A stretch of 64,000 nucleotides of DNA from Bradyrhizobium sp. B097 (GTDB taxonomy: Bacteria > Pseudomonadota > Alphaproteobacteria > Rhizobiales > Xanthobacteraceae), in assembly GCF_038957035.1 (NCBI RefSeq), contig NZ_CP152412.1:5824501-5888500 (forward strand), in the 5' to 3' direction. The notes under the pieces are model-generated. The model worked only from the letters and a program-made list of their open reading frames with translations, was not told the origin of the DNA and did no database searches. The position numbers and the translations under genes were made by a program. Within the stretch, counting starts at the first letter, position 1. Every line of letters begins with the position of its first letter. Below, in pieces: positions 17,393-24,949 of the stretch.

Positions 17393-17788
17393 TCAATCCG
17401 GCACCACGGCGATCGCCTGGATTTCCACCTTGGCGCGGTCCTCGATCAGGCCCGCAACCTGGATCGCGGTCATCGCCGGAAAGCGCCGGCCGATCACGTC
17501 GCGATAGACGGCGCCGATCTCCTTCAGCCGCGCGGAATATTCCTTGCGATCGAGCAAGAACCAGGTCATCGACACGATGTGCTCGGGACCGGCCCCGCCG
17601 GCGGCGGCCACCGCGACGATGTTGCGCAGGGTCTGGCCGATCTGCGCCACGAGATCGTCGCTCTCGAACACGCATTGCCCGTTCCAGCCGATCTGGCCGG
17701 CAATGAATATCTGCTTGCCTCGTGCGGCCACGCCGTTGGCGTAACCGATCGGCTTCGCCCACCCTTCCGGTTGCAGGATCTCGATCAT
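17393..17788 (-). CDS. RidA/YjgF-family enamine/imine deaminase
   Basis: 131 residues with the YjgF/Rid fold: KQIFIAGQIGWNGQ near the N-terminus, a central ALG-rich helix region, and the C-terminal FPAMTAIQVAGLIEDRAKVEIQAIAVV. RidA proteins hydrolyse reactive enamines/imines to ketones and ammonia. After reductive hydroxylation of 2-aminobenzoyl-CoA, loss of the amino group is expected to pass through such an imine, so the gene fits the anthranilate route. The usual RidA arginine is not evident in RFPAMTAIQVAGL-type sequence, so it may be a non-archetypal Rid member. It starts one base after the enoyl-CoA hydratase stop; last gene of the operon. Confidence 0.82.
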   Translation of the reverse strand: MIEILQPEGWAKPIGYANGVAARGKQIFIAGQIGWNGQCVFESDDLVAQIGQTLRNIVAVAAAGGAGPEHIVSMTWFLLDRKEYSARLKEIGAVYRDVIGRRFPAMTAIQVAGLIEDRAKVEIQAIAVVPD

Positions 17789-17789
17789 C

Positions 17790-18629
17790 TCAATTGCCCT
17801 CGAAGGCGGGTTTCTGCTTGGCGGCGAAGGCCTCGAAGGCGCGGCGGAAATCGCCGGTCACCATGCAGATCGCCTGCGCCTGCGCCTCGGACTCGATCAT
17901 CTCGTCGACGCCCATCGCCCATTCCTGGTTGAACATCGTTTTCGTCACGCCATGTGCGAACCACGGTCCATCCGCAAGCGAACGCGCGAGGTCCTGCGCG
18001 GTGGCGGCGAGCTCGGCCGGCGGCACCAGGCGGTTGTGAAAGCCCCACGCAAAGCCTTCGTCGGCACTCATCGCGCGGCCGGTGTAGAGCAGATCGGCGG
18101 CACGGCCCTGCCCGATCACGCGCGGCAACAATCCGCACGCCCCCATATCGGCGCCGGCGAGGCCGACGCGGGTGAACAGGAATGCGGTCTTGGCCTGCGG
18201 CGTCGCCAGCCGCAGGTCGGACGCCAGCGCCAGCATCGCGCCGGCCCCGGCGCAGATGCCGTCGATCGCGGCCACGATGATCTGCGGGCATTTGCGCATC
18301 GCGCGCACCACCTCACCGGTCATCCGGGTGAAGGCGAGCAGGTCCGGCATCGCCATCCGCGTCAGCGGCTCGATGATCTCGAACACGTCACCGCCGGAGC
18401 AGAAATTGCCCTCGGCGCCGGTCAGCACGATGGTGCGAACGTCAGAAGCATATTTCAGGTTGGTGAAGAGATCGCGCAGCTCCTCGTAGGACTCGAAGGT
18501 CAGCGGGTTCTTCTTGTCCGGCCGGTTCAGCGTGATCGTCGCGACGCGCCCGCTCGCATCCGCCTGCCAGCGGAAGTGCTTTGCAGGATAATCCCTGAAC
18601 GGACGCAGCTTTGCTTTCATCTCGGACAT
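17790..18629 (-). CDS. Enoyl-CoA hydratase/isomerase family protein
   Basis: Crotonase-fold enzyme, 279 residues. The oxyanion-hole segments are [15 protein letters not shown] and [52 protein letters not shown]. The second active-site region has Gly/Ala/Asp where classical hydratases have Glu, so hydratase, isomerase or ring hydrolase activity cannot be distinguished. In this operon it would act on the non-aromatic CoA thioester made by the two-domain monooxygenase/reductase. Start at 18629 ([10 protein letters not shown]), 11 bp after the SDR stop; a longer open frame into the SDR gene is not real. Confidence 0.85.
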   Translation of the reverse strand: MSEMKAKLRPFRDYPAKHFRWQADASGRVATITLNRPDKKNPLTFESYEELRDLFTNLKYASDVRTIVLTGAEGNFCSGGDVFEIIEPLTRMAMPDLLAFTRMTGEVVRAMRKCPQIIVAAIDGICAGAGAMLALASDLRLATPQAKTAFLFTRVGLAGADMGACGLLPRVIGQGRAADLLYTGRAMSADEGFAWGFHNRLVPPAELAATAQDLARSLADGPWFAHGVTKTMFNQEWAMGVDEMIESEAQAQAICMVTGDFRRAFEAFAAKQKPAFEGN

Positions 18630-18640
18630 GATGTGTTCCT

Positions 18641-19420
18641 TCACCCGGTAAAGACTTCGCCGCCGGCGACCGCCACGGCTTGTCCATTGATTGACGATGC
18701 GCCCTCGGACGCGAGCCAGAGGATGCTGTCGGCGACCTCCTCCGGCGTGACCAGCCGCTGCATCGGATTGACCTTGGCGAGCGAAGCCCGCGCCTCCTGC
18801 TCGCTGCGACCGGTCTTGGCGACGATGTTGGCGGCCGCATCCGCCACCAGCGGCGTATCGGTGTAGCCGGGGCAAACCGCATTCACGGTGACGCCGCGCC
18901 GCGCGTACTCCAGCGCCAGCGAGCGCGTCAGGCCGACGACGCCGTGCTTGGCGGCGACATAGGCCGAGACATAGGCATAGCCGGTGAGGCCGGCGGTCGA
19001 GGCCACGTTGATCACGCGCCCGCGGCCGCGCTGCGCCATGGCAGGCAGCACCGCATGCGTCACCAGGAACACGCTGGAGAGATTGCTTGCCAGCATGTCC
19101 GCCCACAGCGCCACGCTCGTCTTGTCGAACGGCGCGCTCGCAGCCCTCCCGGCATTGTTGACAAGGATGTCGATCGGGCCGGCCTCGGCCTCGATCTGCG
19201 CGATACCCTTGGTCACCGCCGCTTCATCGGTCACGTCGATCGCGACAACAGCGCCAGCGCGCGCCCCGAGCAACGAAGCCGTCGCCTTCAACGCATCGAT
19301 CCGCCGTCCGGCGATGCTGACGCGCACGCCGGCGTTTGCGAGCGCGATCGCCGTCGCCGCGCCGATGCCGGAACCGGCACCCGTGACGAGCGCATGGGCG
19401 TTGGGCCAGAACCCTGTCAT
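18641..19420 (-). CDS. SDR-family dehydrogenase
   Basis: Classical short-chain dehydrogenase/reductase of 259 residues. Cofactor motif TGAGSGIG (about 14-21), NNAG, a Ser in the [10 protein letters not shown] region, and the YVAAK catalytic Tyr/Lys. Asp in AIDVTDE suggests NAD(H) preference but the first-strand residue is GRR, more like NADP(H). Probably oxidises a 3-hydroxyacyl-CoA intermediate after the hydratase step. Its ATG overlaps the stop of the upstream monooxygenase gene in ATGA, so the two are translationally coupled. Confidence 0.86.
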   Translation of the reverse strand: MTGFWPNAHALVTGAGSGIGAATAIALANAGVRVSIAGRRIDALKATASLLGARAGAVVAIDVTDEAAVTKGIAQIEAEAGPIDILVNNAGRAASAPFDKTSVALWADMLASNLSSVFLVTHAVLPAMAQRGRGRVINVASTAGLTGYAYVSAYVAAKHGVVGLTRSLALEYARRGVTVNAVCPGYTDTPLVADAAANIVAKTGRSEQEARASLAKVNPMQRLVTPEEVADSILWLASEGASSINGQAVAVAGGEVFTG

Positions 19421-21732
19421 GCCTTCACTCCCGCGGCTGCGCGTTCGAGATTGGCCTCGTATTGCGACTTGCCCGACAGATACTGCTTCGGCCAGGCGAC
19501 CTGCTTGACGCCGATCTTCGCAGCCTCATGCAGCGTCCAGGCCGGGTCGGCGAGATGCGGCCGCGCGATGGCACAGAGATCGGCGCGGCCGGCGGCGATG
19601 ATCGAATTGGCGTGGTCCGCCTCCGAGATCGCGCCGACCGCGATCGTGGCGATGCCGACCTCGTTGCGGATCTTGTCGGCGAACGGCGTCTGGTAAAGCC
19701 GGCCATAGATTGGATGATCGTCGGCCCAGACCTGCCCCGAAGAGCAATCGATCAGGTCGGCACCGGCTTCCTTGAACAGTTTTGCAAAGGCGAGCGCATC
19801 CTCGGGCGTGTTGCCGCCCTCGGCCCAGTCGTGACAGGACAGGCGGACCGACATCGGCTTGTCCTCCGGCCACACCGCGCGGATGGCGCGGAACACCTCC
19901 AGCGGATAACGCGCGCGGTTCTCGATCGATCCGCCATAGGCGTCGGTGCGGCGGTTGGTCAGCGGCGACAGGAAGCTCGACAGCAGATAGCCGTGGGCGC
20001 AGTGCAGCTCCAGAATATCGAAGCCGGCGCTAGCGGCGCGCCTGGCGGCGGCAACGAACTGGTCGCGCACCTCGTCCATCTCGGCGCGGCTCATCGGCTC
20101 CGGGATCTGGCCGTCGGGCAGATAAGGCACTGACGAGGCCGACACCAGCGGCCAGTTATGATCCGACAGCGGTTCGTCCATGCCTTCCCAGGCGACGCGC
20201 GTCGAGCCCTTGCGGCCGGCATGGCCGAGCTGGATGCCGATCCTGGCTTGCGAATTGCGATGCACGAACTCGACGATCCGCTTGTAGGCCACAGCCTGTT
20301 CGTCATTCCACAGACCGCAGCAGCCGGGCGTGATCCGCGCCTCCGGCGAGACGCAGGTCATCTCGGTGAACAACAGCCCGGCGCCGCCGAGCGCACGAGA
20401 GCCGAAATGCACCAGATGGAAGTCGTTCGGCACGCCCTCCTCCGCCGAGTACATCGCCATCGGCGAAACAATGATCCGGTTATGCAGCGACAGGCCGCGG
20501 ATCTGGAACGGCGTAAGCATCGGCGGCGTGACGCGCTCGTTGGTCGCCGGCACCCCGCTGCGCTCGGCAAACCAGCGTTCATAGCCTTCGAGCCATGTCT
20601 TGTCGCGCAGCCGCAGATTCTCGTGGCTGATGCGCTGCGAGCGGGTCAGCAGCGAATACATGAACTGCTCCGGCTCGAGCGTATCGGCATAGCGCGAGCC
20701 GACCACCTCGAACCATTCCATCGCGTTGCGCGCAGCATTCTGGATTCGCGCCACGTCGACCCGGCGCAGCTCCTCGTAAGCCTTCAGAACGGCGGGAATG
20801 CTGTCCTTGGTCGCGCCGTGGATCTTGAACTGGTTGGTGAGCTCGATCGCATCTTCGAGCGCGAGCTTGGTCCCCGAGCCGATCGCGAAATGCGCGGTGT
20901 GGGCGGCATCGCCCATCAGTACGACATGGCTGTTGCCGTTGAACGCGGTCCACTTGCCGCAGATCAGCCGCGGAAACGACAGCCAGGCCGAGCCGCGCAG
21001 ATGCCGCGCGTTGGAGACCAGATGATGCCCCTCGAGGATTTCCGCGAACACGTTCTCGCAGAACGCGATGGATTCTCCCTGATCCATCTTGTCGAGGCCG
21101 TGGGCGAGATAGGCCTCCTCGGTGGTCTCGACGATGAAGGTCGCCGCGCCCTCCTCGAACTTGTAGATGTGCGACTGGAACCAGCCATGCTCGGTCTTGC
21201 GGAAGTCGAAGGTGAAGGCATCGAACGGACGGTTCGTCCCAAGCCAGATATAGCGGTTCGGCCGCATCAGCATGTCGGGCTGGAAGGTCTCAGCGTATTT
21301 GGCGCGGACCTTCGAGTTCACCCCGTCGCACGCCACGATCAGGTCGGCGTCGGGGAATTCGAGATCGGAATTGACCTCGCGCTCGAAGATCAATTCGACG
21401 CCGAGCTCCTCGGCCCGCGCCTGCAGGATGTTGAGCAACCGCTTGCGGCCGATGCCGACGAAGCCGTGGCCGGTGGTGCGCATCCGGCGGCCCTTGATCA
21501 GGACCTCGATGTCGTCCCAGTGGTTGAAGGCCTGCTCGATCGTATCGGCGGTGACCGGGTCCCATTTGCGCATGTTGTCCATGGTCGCATCGGAGAACAC
21601 CACGCCGAAGCCGAACGTGTCATAGGGCCGGTTGCGCTCGACCACGGAGATCCGGTGCGCGGGATCAAGCATCTTCATCAGGATGCCGAAGTAGAGCCCG
21701 GCCGGCCCGCCTCCAATGCAAACGATGCGCAT
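19417..21732 (-). CDS. Two-domain aryl-CoA monooxygenase/OYE-type reductase (2-aminobenzoyl-CoA or salicylyl-CoA type)
   Basis: 771-residue fused flavoenzyme. Residues 1 to about 395 form a group A FAD monooxygenase (GGGPAG at 7-12; [43 protein letters not shown]). From about 405 to the end is an Old-Yellow-Enzyme-type FMN/NADPH reductase ([59 protein letters not shown]). This architecture is that of Azoarcus 2-aminobenzoyl-CoA monooxygenase/reductase, and of proteins annotated as bifunctional salicylyl-CoA 5-hydroxylase. RidA and the formamidase-like neighbour favour the amino substrate. Start at 21732 by alignment to GGGPAG; the frame is open to 21798. First gene of a four-gene operon. Confidence 0.88.
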   Translation of the reverse strand: MRIVCIGGGPAGLYFGILMKMLDPAHRISVVERNRPYDTFGFGVVFSDATMDNMRKWDPVTADTIEQAFNHWDDIEVLIKGRRMRTTGHGFVGIGRKRLLNILQARAEELGVELIFEREVNSDLEFPDADLIVACDGVNSKVRAKYAETFQPDMLMRPNRYIWLGTNRPFDAFTFDFRKTEHGWFQSHIYKFEEGAATFIVETTEEAYLAHGLDKMDQGESIAFCENVFAEILEGHHLVSNARHLRGSAWLSFPRLICGKWTAFNGNSHVVLMGDAAHTAHFAIGSGTKLALEDAIELTNQFKIHGATKDSIPAVLKAYEELRRVDVARIQNAARNAMEWFEVVGSRYADTLEPEQFMYSLLTRSQRISHENLRLRDKTWLEGYERWFAERSGVPATNERVTPPMLTPFQIRGLSLHNRIIVSPMAMYSAEEGVPNDFHLVHFGSRALGGAGLLFTEMTCVSPEARITPGCCGLWNDEQAVAYKRIVEFVHRNSQARIGIQLGHAGRKGSTRVAWEGMDEPLSDHNWPLVSASSVPYLPDGQIPEPMSRAEMDEVRDQFVAAARRAASAGFDILELHCAHGYLLSSFLSPLTNRRTDAYGGSIENRARYPLEVFRAIRAVWPEDKPMSVRLSCHDWAEGGNTPEDALAFAKLFKEAGADLIDCSSGQVWADDHPIYGRLYQTPFADKIRNEVGIATIAVGAISEADHANSIIAAGRADLCAIARPHLADPAWTLHEAAKIGVKQVAWPKQYLSGKSQYEANLERAAAGVKA

Positions 21733-21753
21733 GGCGTTCTCGCCTTTCCGTTT

Positions 21754-21802
21754 GAGCATGATCGCGTCGGAGAACCGGGTGCCACTTTTCCGGATCATGC
21801 TC
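21754..21802. repeat. Short palindromic intergenic repeat (family A)
   Basis: GAGCATGATC (21754-21763) and GATCATGCTC (21793-21802) flank a core that includes AACCGGGTGCCACTTTTCC. A near-identical element is at 50015-50063. Here it sits in the presumed 5' leader of the aryl-CoA monooxygenase/reductase mRNA, between the palindromic operator and the start codon, so it could affect mRNA stability or translation. Confidence 0.75.
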
Positions 21803-21848
21803 TGGCTTCGGCCAGGGTCGGTTTCCCCGCCAGCCGATACGGCATATT

Positions 21849-21868
21849 ATTTTATACTTAAAATAATT
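21849..21868. promoter_or_regulatory. AT-rich palindromic operator upstream of the aryl-CoA monooxygenase operon
   Basis: ATTTTATACTTAAAATAATT, identical to 12299-12318. Here the palindrome is longer: ATTATTTTA and TAAAATAAT form perfect 9-bp arms around TACT. On the minus strand a consensus -35 TTGACA (complement of 21869-21874 region, ending next to the palindrome) and an AT-rich -10 (TAATAT, 18-bp spacing) place the operator across the core promoter, consistent with repression. Confidence 0.72.
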
Positions 21869-21899
21869 GTCAAGGGTGGTTGGCGCCCCACCCACAATC

Positions 21900-22021
21900 G
21901 TCGTCCCTGCGAACGCAGGGACCCATAATCCCAGGCCTTGGTTGTTGAAATGAACTGTGGCCTCAGCGCTGCAAACCAACAGCAATCGGTGGTTATGGGT
22001 CCCTGCGTTCGCAGGGACGAC
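21900..22021. repeat. 122-bp inverted-repeat element (family C)
   Basis: Perfect 29-bp arms at 21900-21928 and 21993-22021, each containing GTCCCTGCG..CGCAGGGAC, enclosing a 64-bp non-palindromic centre. It contains no open frame of note and looks like a dispersed non-coding element of the genome (miniature, transposase-free). It lies just upstream of the monooxygenase operon promoter. Confidence 0.8.
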
Positions 22022-22161
22022 ACCGAGTCTGTTGCCCGAGCGGTGGCCGACGCGTCTGCATACGCGCGGCGCGATGGCGCCTGCGCGCTTCACTTCTCGT
22101 CTCTTCGCGACAGGGCGCCGAGGCCGCCGGGCAATTCGGCGCCGGGACGCTCCCATCTACT

Positions 22162-22266
22162 CGTCATTCCGGGGCAGCCCGAAGGGCTGAGCCCGGAATC
22201 CAATAAGCCGCATCATGCGCGGCGCAATGGATTCCGGGCTCTCGCTTCGCGAGCCCCGGAATGACG
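22162..22266. repeat. 105-bp palindromic repeat (family D)
   Basis: Begins CGTCATTCCGGGGC and ends GCCCCGGAATGACG, with inner arms GAGCCCGGAATCCA and TGGATTCCGGGCTC. The nested inverted repeats can fold into a long hairpin. It lies 26 bp downstream (3') of the ABC ATPase stop codon and may be a transcript end. Together with the family C element it fills the gene-free stretch 22022-22292. Confidence 0.78.
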
Positions 22267-22292
22267 ACGTGGAGAGACCGCGCCGTGCGCCC

Positions 22293-23831
22293 TCAATGCA
22301 CCGCGGCGTACAGGATCTTGTCCTGCGTCGCGTCCGCCGCGTCGAACTCGGCGACGATGCGGCCGGTGCGGGCGACCAGGATGCGGTCGGAGACGGCGAG
22401 GATCTCTGGCAGATAGGACGAGATCACCACCACCGCCTTGCCCTCGTCGGCGAGCCGGCGGATTTCGCCGTGGATGTGCGGGATGGTACCGACGTCGACG
22501 CCGCGCGTCGGCTCGTCGAAGAAGATGATCGACGGCTCCTGCACCAGCGTCTTGGCCAGCACCACCTTCTGCTGGTTGCCGCCGGACAGCTCGATGATCC
22601 TGGCCTTGCGCTGCAGGGCGCTGATCTTGAGCCGGTCGACCCAGTAATTCGCGAGCTTGCTGCGCCTTGCGCGCGACAGCAGGAAGCTCCAGCCCTTCTT
22701 TGTGGCAAGGCTGCCGATATAGACGTTGTCGTCGACCACCATGGTCTCGAAGAAGCCGTTGGCCTTGCGGTCCTCGGTGATGTAGGCGATGCCGTCATTG
22801 ATCGCCTGCCGCGGCACGCGATAGCGGATCGGCTTGCCGCGCAGCCGGATGGTGCCGCCATTGACCAGGTTGCGCTTCAACGCGCCGTAGACGATCTTGG
22901 CGATCTCGGTGCGGCCGGAGCCGATCAGGCCGGCGATGCCGACCACCTCGCCGGCATAGACCGAGAACGACATGTTCTTGACCGCCATGCCCATGGTGAC
23001 GTTCTCGACGGTCAGCACCTTCTCGCGGCGCTGATGGGTCTTCTCTCTTCCGCCATAGACCGCCTGCGCCACCTCGCGCCCGACCATGTGCTGCACCAGC
23101 GCATCGCGGGTGAGCTGCTTGGCGGGCGCCGTGATCACCAGCTTGCCGTCGCGCAGCACGGTGATGCGGTCGGCGATCTGCAGCGATTCCTCCAGCGCAT
23201 GCGAAATGTAGATGATCGAGACGCCGCGGGCGCGCAGGTCGCGCACCAGGTGGAAGAAGTGGACGATCTCCTCCGGCGTCAGCGATGCGGTCGGCTCGTC
23301 GAAGATGATGATGCGGGCTTTGTTGTAGATCGCGCGCGCGATCTCCACCATCTGCTTCTTGGCGGTGCCGAGCAGCGCCACCGGCGTCGCCGGATCGACG
23401 TGGAAATTGAGCGACTGCAGCAGCTGCTGGGCCTGGATGTTCAGCGTGCGGAAGCGCGTCAGCAGCTTCTCATTGCCGAGCTCGATGTTCTGCGCGGCGG
23501 TCATGGTCGGCACCAGGCTGGTCTCCTGATAGACCATGCAGATCCCGGCATCGAGCGCGTCGCGCGGCTGCTCGAAATTGGCGGGCTTGCCGTCCAGCAG
23601 GTAGTCGCCGGAAGTGAGATTGATCGCGCCCGCGATCGCCTTGCACAGCGTCGACTTGCCGGCGCCATTCTCGCCGACCAGCGCATGTACCTCGCCGGGA
23701 TAGAGATCGAAATTGACCCCCTCGATGGCGTGGACACCGCCGTAGATCTTCGAGCCGTTGCTGATCTGCAGCACCGGCTCGCGGGGTGCGGACTGGGTCG
23801 GGGTCGCCGCCTGCATCACGCCGTCATTCAT
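22293..23831 (-). CDS. Sugar-type ABC transporter ATPase (RbsA/MglA-like, two nucleotide-binding domains)
   Basis: 512 residues with two fused ABC domains. The first has Walker A GENGAGKST and Walker B IIIFDEPTASL; the second has the degenerate P-loop IAGLIGSGRTE usual for this family, the signature LSGGNQQKV and Walker B IIFFDEPTRGVDVG. This is the CUT2-type energising subunit. It is last in an operon of permease, binding protein, permease-propeller fusion and propeller, and its ATG overlaps the preceding gene in ATGA. Start at 23831 (MNDGVMQAATP); an upstream ATG at 23906 lies inside the neighbouring gene. The substrate is a sugar or sugar-like compound; identity unknown. Confidence 0.92.
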   Translation of the reverse strand: MNDGVMQAATPTQSAPREPVLQISNGSKIYGGVHAIEGVNFDLYPGEVHALVGENGAGKSTLCKAIAGAINLTSGDYLLDGKPANFEQPRDALDAGICMVYQETSLVPTMTAAQNIELGNEKLLTRFRTLNIQAQQLLQSLNFHVDPATPVALLGTAKKQMVEIARAIYNKARIIIFDEPTASLTPEEIVHFFHLVRDLRARGVSIIYISHALEESLQIADRITVLRDGKLVITAPAKQLTRDALVQHMVGREVAQAVYGGREKTHQRREKVLTVENVTMGMAVKNMSFSVYAGEVVGIAGLIGSGRTEIAKIVYGALKRNLVNGGTIRLRGKPIRYRVPRQAINDGIAYITEDRKANGFFETMVVDDNVYIGSLATKKGWSFLLSRARRSKLANYWVDRLKISALQRKARIIELSGGNQQKVVLAKTLVQEPSIIFFDEPTRGVDVGTIPHIHGEIRRLADEGKAVVVISSYLPEILAVSDRILVARTGRIVAEFDAADATQDKILYAAVH

Positions 23832-24949
23832 CGCAGCTCTCCCGTGTAGCGCAGCAACCGCCCGGCGCCGCGCGCCGCGATCACGATGCCGGAAGGCGTC
23901 GCGCAAGCGGCGGTGATGCCGTGGAAGCGGCCGCCGGCGCGGCTGTGCAGGCTGTCACTGGCCTCGCCCTCGGCATCGAGATGCACCAGCAGGCCATAGG
24001 AGCGCGGCGGCGCCCATGGCTTCTGGATGCCGAGCGCCTTGACGCTGCCGATCTGCATCGGCTCCAGGCAATCGCTGCCGCCGACCAGTGCAGGCGCGAC
24101 CCAGTAATCGGGCGGCATCGTCGCCATCATCTCCTCGCGGAAATCGTCTTCCTTGAGCACGAACTCGATCAGATGGGTGCGGCGCGCGAACACGCCGAGC
24201 AGCACCCCACCATGGCCGTCCGGATGCAACCGCGCTGGATAGCCCGGCATGTTGGCGGCGACGCTCTCGCGCGGGCCGAGACCAGTGCCAGCTAGCGCGA
24301 ACCGGCTGAGGCGATGCGCCCAGCTCTCGGTGAGCCACAGGCTGTTGCCGTCGGCCGAGACCATCACGCCATAGGGATATGGCAGATCGCGCAGCAGCAC
24401 CTGCGGATCGTCGAGACCGGCGCCGCAGCTGATCAGGCGGCCGCCGGCGCGCTTCTCCATCAAATCGTGCCGCCACTCGCCTGGGCGGCGGCCGGCGCTG
24501 CCTTCGACGGCATAGATGCGGCCATCGGGCGCCGCCGTGACCGACAACAGCCCGGCGAGCGCGTTGCCGCCGGCGGCTTCCAGCCAGCGCGGCGCGGGCT
24601 TGGCGGGATCGATCGCGGCAAGCCCCCTGCCCGCGACGCAGACCAGGAGGCGGCCGTCCGGATGCAGCGCGAGCCCACCGGCATCATCCTCGAACTCGGC
24701 CACAACCGTGCGGGTCGCGAAATCACTGCCGCTGAACTTCAACACCTGGCGGCCGGCGGAGACATAGATCGCGCCGTCGCCGGCGGAGATGACGTCGTCG
24801 ACGCCAGGCACCGGCTCGCCGATCGGCACAGCGGTGTCGAGCCGGTCGTTCGGGCTCATCGCGCCGTCGAGCGGGGGGATCGCGTTCTGGCCGCCGTCAC
24901 GGTCGATGACGCTGCGGATGTCGCGCAGCAGATGATCGAAAAATCCCAT
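23828..24949 (-). CDS. Stand-alone SMP-30/strictosidine-synthase-like beta-propeller
   Basis: 373 residues without a signal peptide. Repeated strand units (GAIYVSAGRQVLKFSG, GGLALHPDGRLLVCVAGRGLAAID, GRIYAVEGSAGR, PYPYGVMVSADGNSLWLTESWAHRLSRF) are those of the gluconolactonase / strictosidine-synthase propeller superfamily, whose members are often metal-dependent lactonases. Its start region (NDRL...DDVISAGDGAIYVSAGRQVLKFSGSDF) parallels that of the fused propeller encoded immediately upstream (NDRL...EDVILDRQGRLYGSTRDGN), so the two are paralogues. Translation is coupled on both sides: TAATG with the fusion gene and ATGA with the ATPase. Probably processes the transported compound; activity not shown. 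Confidence 0.82.
   Translation of the reverse strand: MGFFDHLLRDIRSVIDRDGGQNAIPPLDGAMSPNDRLDTAVPIGEPVPGVDDVISAGDGAIYVSAGRQVLKFSGSDFATRTVVAEFEDDAGGLALHPDGRLLVCVAGRGLAAIDPAKPAPRWLEAAGGNALAGLLSVTAAPDGRIYAVEGSAGRRPGEWRHDLMEKRAGGRLISCGAGLDDPQVLLRDLPYPYGVMVSADGNSLWLTESWAHRLSRFALAGTGLGPRESVAANMPGYPARLHPDGHGGVLLGVFARRTHLIEFVLKEDDFREEMMATMPPDYWVAPALVGGSDCLEPMQIGSVKALGIQKPWAPPRSYGLLVHLDAEGEASDSLHSRAGGRFHGITAACATPSGIVIAARGAGRLLRYTGELR

Noticed and set aside
20158..21861. 567-codon plus-strand open frame over the aryl-CoA monooxygenase
   Set aside because: Antisense shadow; the minus strand has full FAD and OYE motifs.
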